Source: JAVBLG01 sp031553655
GTDB taxonomy: Bacteria > Desulfobacterota > Desulfovibrionia > Desulfovibrionales > Desulfovibrionaceae
DNA length: 36,676 nucleotides
Assembly (NCBI GenBank): GCA_031553655.1
Contig: JAVBLG010000087.1
Span: 1-36,676 of the forward strand
Direction: 5' to 3'
The stretch's first letter is position 1. Every line of letters starts with the position of its first letter. This document shows positions 7,450 through 14,468 of this stretch, in pieces. The notes beneath the pieces were generated by a model that was not told where the DNA came from, did no database searches, and worked only from the letters and a program-made list of their open reading frames with translations. Made by a program: the position numbers and the translations under genes.

Positions 7450-8166
7450 ATGGGTTTTTTAGCCAAAAAAATAGAAGAACAAAAGCAATCAAAAGACGCC
7501 GCCGCGGCAAAAATAAAAGAACGTCTGGAATTTCTGCAATGCGCCGCGAAGAACAAGATAGAAAACTTTGAAGCGGAAATGCAGGTGGAATTTCAAAGGG
7601 CGAAAGAAACGGCGGAGAGTTGGTCTATTGTCGGCAGACCGTTTGAATTTCTTGCCCAATATCGTGTGGATGTGAAGGAAGGAATATCCAAAGAAATAGA
7701 AGATGCCCTGGATGGATTGTTCCAGTTCGATAAGCGGAGCTTGAAATCCGCATTGTCTGTTTTGGTGAAGAATGCCTTGAAAGAAGTGGTGATCACAGCC
7801 TCCGTCGGTGAAAGCTATATGAAACATTTCTTTATTGTTCCCTATAACAACGCCATCATCCGTACTGATATACGAGTATGGCGATATAACTTCTCCAATC
7901 AGGCCGTTATAGGCAATATAGAGAATGCATTTTGTTTCATCACGTCAAAAGCCGTCATTGACCATAAGCGGCTCACAGCGGATGAGTTGATTTATTTTGT
8001 GACAGAGGGCCTGAATGGCGCATCGCTTGAACAGGTGGGAGAATACATAGGCGAGTTGAAAAAGATCTGGAGCATGCTGGAAAAACCCGGCTATACCACG
8101 CCCGATAAATTCACATCGGGGGCATTACCATTGCAGGCGGCGCCAACCGGCTGGGAGAGGGTTTAG
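7450..8166 (+). CDS. Unknown protein, paralogue B of the island
   Basis: A 238-residue protein clearly paralogous to the 6638 product: both start MG(V/F)L, have a charged helical N-terminus of about 60 residues, and share QYRV, FFIVPYNN, DIRVWRYNFS, ENAFCFITSK and ELIYFVTEGLNGA. The C-terminal ~35 residues (from EKPGYTTPDK) differ and are Pro/Ala-rich. It has an AGGAG ribosome site. The stop is only 12 nt before the toxin-like gene, so the two are co-transcribed and probably work together. I cannot assign a function from sequence. No secretion signal is visible. Confidence 0.75.
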   Translation: MGFLAKKIEEQKQSKDAAAAKIKERLEFLQCAAKNKIENFEAEMQVEFQRAKETAESWSIVGRPFEFLAQYRVDVKEGISKEIEDALDGLFQFDKRSLKSALSVLVKNALKEVVITASVGESYMKHFFIVPYNNAIIRTDIRVWRYNFSNQAVIGNIENAFCFITSKAVIDHKRLTADELIYFVTEGLNGASLEQVGEYIGELKKIWSMLEKPGYTTPDKFTSGALPLQAAPTGWERV

Positions 8167-8178
8167 AGGGGGTGTTTC

Positions 8179-8988
8179 ATGGCGGTAATTACGATACCGG
8201 CAGAAGATTTCAGCAATCATAAGTTGATTACTTTCAATTTTACTGAATATAGCTGCGTGGAATTCGATAAGAGTTGGGAAAACTTGGTAGGTGACATCAA
8301 CAGAGTAGACAACCGGAATGGCTATGCCGATCAGTATGTTCTCGCGTATGTTTTATACGGGGATCTCCAAATTCGTTTTATTTTAAATCGATTCAACCTG
8401 TATTTGGTAGGATATTTTATGGGCAATAGTACGTCCGATAGGCCGTATGGTACGCCATTCATTCTGGGGCATAACGATCTTCGCTATAAGAACTTACAAT
8501 TCGACTTGACTATTGAAGAGCTTGATATAAGCTTCCAACGTGTTTTTTATGCTCGTGCAAATTCTGTCAATGAACATAATAACGCATTTGTCACCAGAGG
8601 AGAAGTTAATGCCGATCTTCACATGTGGGCATTTTTCCTATCCGAATCAGCTCGTGCGCAGACTTGCAGAGAGGCGAGTCACCTTATGTGCAGCATGGGT
8701 AATAGGTCTGCTCCCGCAGACCTTAACACGACACATAGGATAGATAGAGCGATATGGGATTGGTATTGTATAAAAGACCAAATGATCCATTATAATTCTC
8801 ATTCACTTGTCATAGGCAATTGGGATAATGTTGCAAAAGACAAGGCTGGCGGTGATGATGCATCTGAGGCAGATATAGCTGCAAACAGACGCACAATGAA
8901 TACTATAAATAACATAAATAATTACTTTAGAAAAAGAAGCATTCCGGAGAAGGATGTATTGGAATTAAAGCGGCTGGGGCTTCTATAG
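8179..8988 (+). CDS. Ribosome-inactivating-protein (rRNA N-glycosidase)-like protein
   Basis: A 269-residue protein with the hallmarks of the ricin A/Shiga toxin A fold, whose members remove one adenine from the sarcin-ricin loop of large-subunit rRNA. N73-L-Y75-L-V-G-Y79 matches ricin N78-A-Y80-V-V-G-Y84. Y103 (RYKNL) fits ricin Y123. S-E156-S-A-R159 fits S-E177-A-A-R180, the catalytic pair. W193 fits W211. The N-terminal ITFNFTEYS matches the family's first strand. Residues 215-269 form a charged tail beyond the usual domain core. No signal peptide, lectin chain or membrane segment is present. The ribosome site GAGGGGG lies just before the ATG, 12 nt after the upstream gene. The TAG stop is part of a repeat-like TATAGAGCATTTC. 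The family call is by motif; activity is untested. Confidence 0.82.
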   Translation: MAVITIPAEDFSNHKLITFNFTEYSCVEFDKSWENLVGDINRVDNRNGYADQYVLAYVLYGDLQIRFILNRFNLYLVGYFMGNSTSDRPYGTPFILGHNDLRYKNLQFDLTIEELDISFQRVFYARANSVNEHNNAFVTRGEVNADLHMWAFFLSESARAQTCREASHLMCSMGNRSAPADLNTTHRIDRAIWDWYCIKDQMIHYNSHSLVIGNWDNVAKDKAGGDDASEADIAANRRTMNTINNINNYFRKRSIPEKDVLELKRLGLL

Positions 8989-9040
8989 AGCATTTCAACA
9001 TAAAACGCGATGTTATGATAATAAATAACTATAGCGCTGT

Positions 9041-9082
9041 GCAGTGTCGCCGCGAGCGAAAAAACGTTCGTGACGACGCTGC
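9041..9082. terminator. Long hairpin between convergent genes
   Basis: An 18-bp stem (9041-9058 with 9065-9082, one mismatch and three G-T pairs) surrounds an A6 loop (T6 on the minus strand). It ends one base before the hemW stop codon and sits between the toxin-like gene and hemW. It is probably a bidirectional termination or 3'-end structure, though no T-tail follows. Confidence 0.6.
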
Positions 9083-10300
9083 CTAACAAAGCGTTCCCGC
9101 GTCAAGCTCGGCGCTCTGGTGGTGCGGCTCGGGCAGCAGCTTGGCCCCGGCCTGTTCGAATATATTGGCGAGAATGCTGTTGGAAACCAGCATACCGCTA
9201 CGGGTAAGGCGCAGGTAGCCGTCGCGGATGCGGATCAGCCCGTTTTCGTGCAGGGCGCGCACGAGTTGCTTGTGATCCTGAAAAAAGTCGCGCCCGGTAA
9301 GCTCGCGATAGGCGCGCACCCTCATGCCCCGCGCGGTGCGCAGGCGCAGCATGACCAGTTCAAGCACGCGGGCCTGATTGGTAAGTTCTTCGGCATTGGC
9401 GTCTAGACTACGCTCGTCAATGGCATCCATCCACGTAAACAGACTGGCCGGGTTTGTCCAGCGGCGTCCGCCTATGGTGGAAGTGGCCGAAGGGCCAACC
9501 CCCAGATATTCCTCACCTTCCCAATAGCCCAGATTGTGGCGGCATTGAAAGCCCATTCGGGCGAAGTTGGAAATTTCATAGTGCAGATAGCCCATGGATT
9601 CCAGAAAATCGCCGCCTTCCATATACATTACGGATTGATCGCGCTCGGTGGGCAGGGTTATCAGCCCCTGTTCGCATTCCTCATACAGTTGGGTGCCCGG
9701 CTCCGGAGTGAGGGCATAGCAGGAAAGATGGTCGGGCTTCATGCGCGCCACTTCCTTGAGCGTGTTCAACCAATGGCGCACACCCTGTCCGGGCAGGCCC
9801 CACATCAGATCCACGCTGATGTTCTGGGCCCCGGCATCGCGCGCGCTGTACACGGCGTGCATACTGTCCCTGGCCTTGTGCGAACGGCCGAGCACACGCA
9901 GCATTTCTTCGTCGATGGATTGCAGGCCAATGGAAAAACGGTTTACCCCGGCCCGCAGAAATTCATAGGCCAACCCGCGTGAGGAAAGACTTTCGGGATT
10001 GCTTTCCAAGGTTATTTCAGCACCGGGAGACAGTTTGAAATACTTGGAGATGCGCGAAAGTATGGCGGACACGGCTTTGGGCGGCATAAGGCTTGGAGTG
10101 CCCCCGCCGAAAAATACCGAAGTGACCGGAACCTGGGGGTAACGTTCGCCCCAGATGGCCAGCTCCATAAAAATAGAGTCGACATAATGCCGGAAACGCG
10201 GCGACTCCGGGGCGGCCACGCCCTTGCCCAGCGCTTCGGAATTGAAAGCGCAGTATTTGCAACGCGTGCGGCAGAAGGGTACATGTATATATATCAGCAT
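9083..10300 (-). CDS. hemW: HemW-like radical SAM haem chaperone
   Basis: A 405-residue radical SAM protein of the HemN/HemW family. The cluster motif is C10-x3-C14-x2-C17-A-F19: HemW has Phe after the third Cys plus one, where the true coproporphyrinogen oxidase HemN has a fourth Cys, so HemW is the better call. Further family marks are FFGGGTPSLM, ESNPES, NRFSIGLQS and the C-terminal HemN domain from about residue 300. HemW binds haem and hands it to respiratory enzymes. An AAGGGAAAC site precedes ATG 10300. Transcribed alone, convergent with the island operon. Confidence 0.9.
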   Translation of the reverse strand: MLIYIHVPFCRTRCKYCAFNSEALGKGVAAPESPRFRHYVDSIFMELAIWGERYPQVPVTSVFFGGGTPSLMPPKAVSAILSRISKYFKLSPGAEITLESNPESLSSRGLAYEFLRAGVNRFSIGLQSIDEEMLRVLGRSHKARDSMHAVYSARDAGAQNISVDLMWGLPGQGVRHWLNTLKEVARMKPDHLSCYALTPEPGTQLYEECEQGLITLPTERDQSVMYMEGGDFLESMGYLHYEISNFARMGFQCRHNLGYWEGEEYLGVGPSATSTIGGRRWTNPASLFTWMDAIDERSLDANAEELTNQARVLELVMLRLRTARGMRVRAYRELTGRDFFQDHKQLVRALHENGLIRIRDGYLRLTRSGMLVSNSILANIFEQAGAKLLPEPHHQSAELDAGTLC

Positions 10301-10631
10301 TATTTTTTTGTTTCCCTTGGGATATGGAACTAATTAAAACCGGGGGATAAGATTATCAACAAGCCCCGCCATAAAAAACTTCATGTTTCGTACGCATGGG
10401 TTAAGGCCGGTTGCACGAATTGATTATAAGGACTCTAAAGTTTGCAAAAGAAATTATAGGGCCTATAGTATTTTCATCAACGCGAGACCGGGTTTGGCGG
10501 CCTATGGTCAACGATAAATTGACATGATACATTTCGATAGATTAAAATGCAATAAATGTTCCATACAAACCTGTGTAACTGGCTGACTTTGTTGATATGA
10601 AAATACTGTGTCGGCCTTGGAGTGCTATCTC
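10301..10631. promoter_or_regulatory. Divergent promoter region of hemW and pepA
   Basis: No gene is seen. TTGACA (10519-10524) and TAAAAT (10543-10548), 18 nt apart on the plus strand, form a good sigma-70 promoter for pepA with a leader of about 75 nt. The hemW promoter should lie near 10320-10380, but I see no clear consensus. Confidence 0.6.
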
Positions 10632-12137
10632 ATGATGGATATAAGATTTCAGGCCGGAGGCCCGCAAGCGTGGAAAGCCGACGCCGCCCTGTTGTTCGTG
10701 TGTAGCGGTGAAGACCCGCTGAAGGCTTCTCCCGCGTTGTTGGAAGCCGCGCCCTGGTTGGGAATAAGCCCCGGCCTGCGCGATTTCAGGGGCGATGAAA
10801 ATGAAATCACCGTGCTTTACGGACACCCCGATTTGAACATTCCGCGCGTCATACTGGTGGGCCTAGGCGAATCGGGCAAGGCCGGGGTTGACAAGGTGCG
10901 CGAGGCCGCGGCCTTGGCCGCCAGGCATTGCCGTAAGCTGCGCCTCACTTCCATGTTGTTGCCTTTTGAGTGTTTTGCCGGGCTTTCCGGCGGGGCGGCC
11001 CGGCTGGTGGAAGAAAGCGTTTACGGAGCGCTGATCAGCCTTTATCGCTATACCGCACTGAAAAGCGCGGATGAAAAGGGCAAGCCCGATCCGCTCTGGC
11101 TGGCCCTGGGATTTACGGAGAGCTCGGTTCCCGACATTGCCCACGCGGCGGCCCGGCGCGGAGAGCGCGCCGCCCGCTCCATGGCCATGGCGCGCGGGCT
11201 GGCCATTACTCCTTCCAATATCATGACCCCTGGGGCCATGGCCGAGCAGGCTGTTGACGCGGCCAGAAGACACGGCTTGAAATGCAAGGTTCATGACATG
11301 GCCGAGCTGGCCGAAATGGGTTGCAACGCGCTGCTGGCCGTGGGGCAAGGCTCGAAGAACGAACCCAAAATGATCGTGCTTGAGTATGCGCCGAAAGGCC
11401 ATGAGGAAGATAAGCCCATTGTGCTAATCGGCAAGGGCGTAACCTTTGACAGCGGCGGAATTTCCATAAAGCCGCCCACCGACATGCATCAGATGAAGGG
11501 TGACATGACCGGCGCGGCCGTGGTGCTTTCGGTTATGACCGCCGTGGCTGACGAGGATATTCCCCGCCGTGTGGTGGCCATTATGCCCTGCGCCGAAAAT
11601 ATGCCCGGCGGCGGAGCCTTCAAGCCCGGCGACGTGGTCAAGTCGTTTTCGGGCAAAACCGTGGAAATTATGAACACCGACGCCGAAGGGCGCATGCTTT
11701 TATGTGACGCCCTGGCCTATGCCCAGAAAAAATATTCCTGCGCGGGCATCGTGGACATAGCCACACTAACCGGGGCCTGCATGGTGGCCCTGGGTCGGGA
11801 AATAGGCGGCCTTTTCAGTGACGATGAGGACCTTTCCGGGCGTATCCGCGCCATAGGACAAACAGTTGGCGAACCTTTCTGGCCGCTGCCCCTGTGGAGC
11901 CCCTACCGCAAGGCGCTCAAGAGCGAAGTGGCCGACATTTCCCACATGGGGCCGCGTGAGGGAGGAGCGATTAACGCGGCGATTTTCCTGAAAGAGTTTG
12001 TCAACGAAGGTACACGTTGGGCGCATCTGGACATAGCCGGAACCGACTGGGCGACCAAGGATACGCCGCTTTGCGTTTCCGGCCCTACCGGCTTTGGCGT
12101 GCGGACTCTTATTGATCTGGTGAGGGCGGGATTGTGA
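10632..12137 (+). CDS. pepA: Leucyl aminopeptidase (M17 family)
   Basis: A 501-residue cytosolic aminopeptidase that removes N-terminal residues from peptides using two metal ions. The M17 signature NTDAEGRM is at about residues 348-355, and the metal and substrate lysine motif GKGVTFDSGG around K268-D273. I take ATG 10632 (TTGGAG 9 nt upstream) rather than the GTG at 10608. The family N-terminal macro-like domain precedes residue 180. It is followed by a hairpin and then fumC, so it may be partly co-transcribed with it. Confidence 0.93.
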   Translation: MMDIRFQAGGPQAWKADAALLFVCSGEDPLKASPALLEAAPWLGISPGLRDFRGDENEITVLYGHPDLNIPRVILVGLGESGKAGVDKVREAAALAARHCRKLRLTSMLLPFECFAGLSGGAARLVEESVYGALISLYRYTALKSADEKGKPDPLWLALGFTESSVPDIAHAAARRGERAARSMAMARGLAITPSNIMTPGAMAEQAVDAARRHGLKCKVHDMAELAEMGCNALLAVGQGSKNEPKMIVLEYAPKGHEEDKPIVLIGKGVTFDSGGISIKPPTDMHQMKGDMTGAAVVLSVMTAVADEDIPRRVVAIMPCAENMPGGGAFKPGDVVKSFSGKTVEIMNTDAEGRMLLCDALAYAQKKYSCAGIVDIATLTGACMVALGREIGGLFSDDEDLSGRIRAIGQTVGEPFWPLPLWSPYRKALKSEVADISHMGPREGGAINAAIFLKEFVNEGTRWAHLDIAGTDWATKDTPLCVSGPTGFGVRTLIDLVRAGL

Positions 12138-12160
12138 GAAATTATTAATCTTGGCGACGA

Positions 12161-12201
12161 GGCGCGTTTGCCCGACTCGTTCGGGCAAACATCAACGCGC
12201 C
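12161..12201 (+). promoter_or_regulatory. Hairpin between pepA and fumC
   Basis: GTTTGCCCGA and TCGGGCAAAC (12166-12175 with 12181-12190) form a perfect stem, flanked by GGCGCG and CGCGCC. It ends just before the AAAGGAG ribosome site of fumC, so it could end pepA transcription, stabilise fumC mRNA or gate fumC translation. Confidence 0.5.
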
Positions 12202-12215
12202 AAAGGAGCGGATAA

Positions 12216-13610
12216 ATGAAGACGCGCATTGAAAGCGATTCCATGGGCAATATTGCTGTGCCCTCTTGCAAATACTGGGGGGCGCAGACCGAACGTTCCA
12301 TACATCATTTTCCCATTGGCGCCGGGCGATTCCGCTTTGGGAGGTCCGTTATCCGCGCACTGGGCGTCCTTAAAAAGGCGGCGGCCATGGCCAACGGCGA
12401 TCTGGGGCTGCTGCCCAGCGATGTGGCCGATCTTGTGGCCCGCGCCGCCGAGGAAGTGATTTCGGGCAAGCTTGACGAGCATTTTCCTCTGGTGGTGTTT
12501 CAGACCGGCTCGGGTACGCAGTCCAACATGAACGCCAACGAAGTAATTTCCAACCGGGCCATAGAGATGGTGGGCGGCGAGCTTGGCAGCAAAAAGCCCG
12601 TGCATCCCAATGACCATGTCAACCGCAGCCAATCGTCCAACGATACCTTTCCCACAGCCATGCATATAGCTGTGGCGGAAGACTTGCACGTCCGCCTTTT
12701 TCCGGCTGTTGAGCGCCTGCACAGCGTACTCATGCGCAAGGCCGAAGAGTTTGACGATGTGGTGAAAGTGGGGCGCACCCATTTGCAAGATGCCACTCCC
12801 ATTACTCTGGGGCAGGAAATAAGGGCCTGGGCCGCGCAACTCATGTTCGGCAAGCAGGCGGTGGAAGCCTCTCTGCCCGGATTGTACAGTCTGGCCATAG
12901 GCGGCACAGCCGTGGGCACGGGGCTTAACGCCCATCCTCAGTTCGGCGCCACTGCGGCGAAATACATAGCCGACATTACCGGCTATCCTTTCCATACCGC
13001 CGAGAATCAATTCTTTGCTCTGGCCGCGCACGATGCTCTGGTGCAAACCTCGGCGGCCTTGCGCACCATGGCCGGAGGATTGATGAAACTGGCCAATGAT
13101 GTGCGCTGGCTGGCCAGCGGCCCGCGTTGCGGCCTGGGCGAACTGCGTATTCCGGAAAATGAGCCGGGGTCGTCCATCATGCCCGGCAAGGTCAACCCCA
13201 CCCAATGCGAAGCCATGACCATGGTATGCGTGCAGGTGTTCGGCAATGACGCCTCGGTGGCTTTTGCCGGAAGCCAGGGCAATTTGCAGCTTAATGTTTA
13301 CAAGCCTGTTATGGTGCATAATGTGCTTGAAAGCATAGAGCTTTTAAGCGATGTGATGGGGTCTTTCACTTCATTCTGTGCCGAAGGGCTGGAAGCGGAC
13401 AGAGAAGTAATTGCCGCGCATCTGGAACGGGATCTCATGCTGGTTACCGCGCTGAGCCCGCATATCGGCTACGATAAGGCTGCGGGAATAGCCAAGAAGG
13501 CCCATGCCCAGGGGCTTACTCTGAAGGAGGCCGCCATCATTCTCGGCTATGTGAAAGAGGAAGATTTTGACGAGTGGGTTGATCCGCTCAAGATGACCCA
13601 ACCGGGATAG
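12216..13610 (+). CDS. fumC: Class II fumarate hydratase
   Basis: A 464-residue homotetrameric enzyme interconverting fumarate and malate without Fe-S clusters. The family signature GSSIMPGKVNPT (about residues 318-329) contains the catalytic serine loop; HPNDHVNRSQSSNDTFPT (about 129-146), TGSGTQSNMN and GRTHLQDATP are also present. It has normal length and a strong AAAGGAG site. It would feed or drain the fumarate pool used by succinate/fumarate redox enzymes in a sulfate reducer. Aspartase shares this fold, but GSGTQSNMNANEV and the SS-loop favour fumarase. Confidence 0.95.
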   Translation: MKTRIESDSMGNIAVPSCKYWGAQTERSIHHFPIGAGRFRFGRSVIRALGVLKKAAAMANGDLGLLPSDVADLVARAAEEVISGKLDEHFPLVVFQTGSGTQSNMNANEVISNRAIEMVGGELGSKKPVHPNDHVNRSQSSNDTFPTAMHIAVAEDLHVRLFPAVERLHSVLMRKAEEFDDVVKVGRTHLQDATPITLGQEIRAWAAQLMFGKQAVEASLPGLYSLAIGGTAVGTGLNAHPQFGATAAKYIADITGYPFHTAENQFFALAAHDALVQTSAALRTMAGGLMKLANDVRWLASGPRCGLGELRIPENEPGSSIMPGKVNPTQCEAMTMVCVQVFGNDASVAFAGSQGNLQLNVYKPVMVHNVLESIELLSDVMGSFTSFCAEGLEADREVIAAHLERDLMLVTALSPHIGYDKAAGIAKKAHAQGLTLKEAAIILGYVKEEDFDEWVDPLKMTQPG

Positions 13611-13633
13611 TTTTCGTAAAGAAGTAAAAAACT

Positions 13634-13667
13634 AAACCGGGGATGATAATATCATCCCCGGTTTTAA
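13634..13667. terminator. Bidirectional rho-independent terminator
   Basis: AAACCGGGGATGAT and ATCATCCCCGGTTT form a 14-bp stem around AAT, followed by TTAATAT on the plus strand and preceded by A-rich sequence (T-rich on the minus strand). It serves fumC and the convergent outer-membrane gene. Confidence 0.88.
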
Positions 13668-13682
13668 TATAAATTTATATAG

Positions 13683-14165
13683 TTAGAATTCCCACTTAAA
13701 CTGGAGCTTCCCCTCCACCCCATCGCGAGTGCCGGTATAGCCCTTGGTATTGAGGTCAACGGAAAAGTCGCTGTTGGATGAAGGCTTTACGGTAATACCA
13801 AGCTCGCCGACACCAAAGTCGGCTCCATTGCCCGGAAGATCGCGATTGTACCCGTACAGTCCGGCCTTGTTCAGGTACCCGGGGTCGCGTTCAAAACCGG
13901 CCCCGGCATAGGCCTTGATACTGTCGGTGGCCTCATAATAGGCTCTGCTCCCATCACGCAATGCGGGAGATTCCAGTTCCTTCATCTTCAAGCTTTCGGG
14001 AGTGGAGCTTTCACCGCCCCAGGATAATCTGAAATCGTGAGCCGAGGCGGCATTATCGCCGGACGTGGAGCTGCTTGGCGCAAAGTAGTTTTGTTCCGCC
14101 CGCGCCGAAACCGGGAGCATAAGTGTAACCCCCAGAATAATTATAAAAAATCTTGCGCCTGACAT
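13683..14165 (-). CDS. Small outer-membrane protein, truncated autotransporter-like barrel end
   Basis: A 160-residue exported protein. Residues 1-23 are a clear signal peptide, with cleavage likely after ARA. The mature part has an unstructured Ser-rich start, then beta-strand patterns resembling the last few strands of an autotransporter barrel (AGAGFERD, FGVGELGITVKP, DFSVDLNTKGYTGTR) and ends in KLQFKWEF, with the terminal Phe recognised by BAM. Only about four strands fit, far too few for the usual 12-strand barrel, so this is either an oligomeric mini-barrel or a remnant after internal deletion that kept both the export signal and the barrel end. It has its own promoter and an AAGG ribosome site, which argues that it is expressed. 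Confidence 0.7.
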   Translation of the reverse strand: MSGARFFIIILGVTLMLPVSARAEQNYFAPSSSTSGDNAASAHDFRLSWGGESSTPESLKMKELESPALRDGSRAYYEATDSIKAYAGAGFERDPGYLNKAGLYGYNRDLPGNGADFGVGELGITVKPSSNSDFSVDLNTKGYTGTRDGVEGKLQFKWEF

Positions 14166-14221
14166 AACACACCTTCCAGTCTTTGCGCATGATAGCCTTG
14201 CGGAACCTGCTCCGCATTTTT

Positions 14222-14250
14222 AATATAGTGATGATCAACATCCATAGCAA
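14222..14250 (-). promoter_or_regulatory. Promoter of the small outer-membrane protein
   Basis: On the minus strand TTGCTA (14250-14245) and TATATT (14227-14222) are spaced 17 nt, giving a leader of about 50 nt. The remainder of 14166-14468 holds no recognised gene. Confidence 0.55.
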
Positions 14251-14468
14251 GTTCTTTATCGCATCTGATGTGGTTTTGATGGATTTGGCCAAAACTTCGA
14301 CCCGATGGGGAAAGGCTTTCCTTAGCCGCATATTAGGAATATCCTTGCGGCCCCACAAGTATTTTTCATGCTATTGTCTGTATTATTTCAGGATATAACT
14401 ATGAGTAGTGTTTAATCGCCGTATTCCGTATTCGACAGCAACCCGATTTTGCGCTATCCTGAAGGGCT

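Noticed and set aside
6638..8166. Toxin-antitoxin pair reading of the paralogues
   Set aside because: They are too long and too alike to each other for a classic antitoxin, and nothing in the sequence shows inhibition; kept only as a guess.
12192..13319. 375-codon ORF on the minus strand opposite fumC
   Set aside because: Its sequence is His/Gly/Ala-rich with no protein-like motifs, and it lies wholly across the clear fumC gene; it is a shadow of fumC codon bias.
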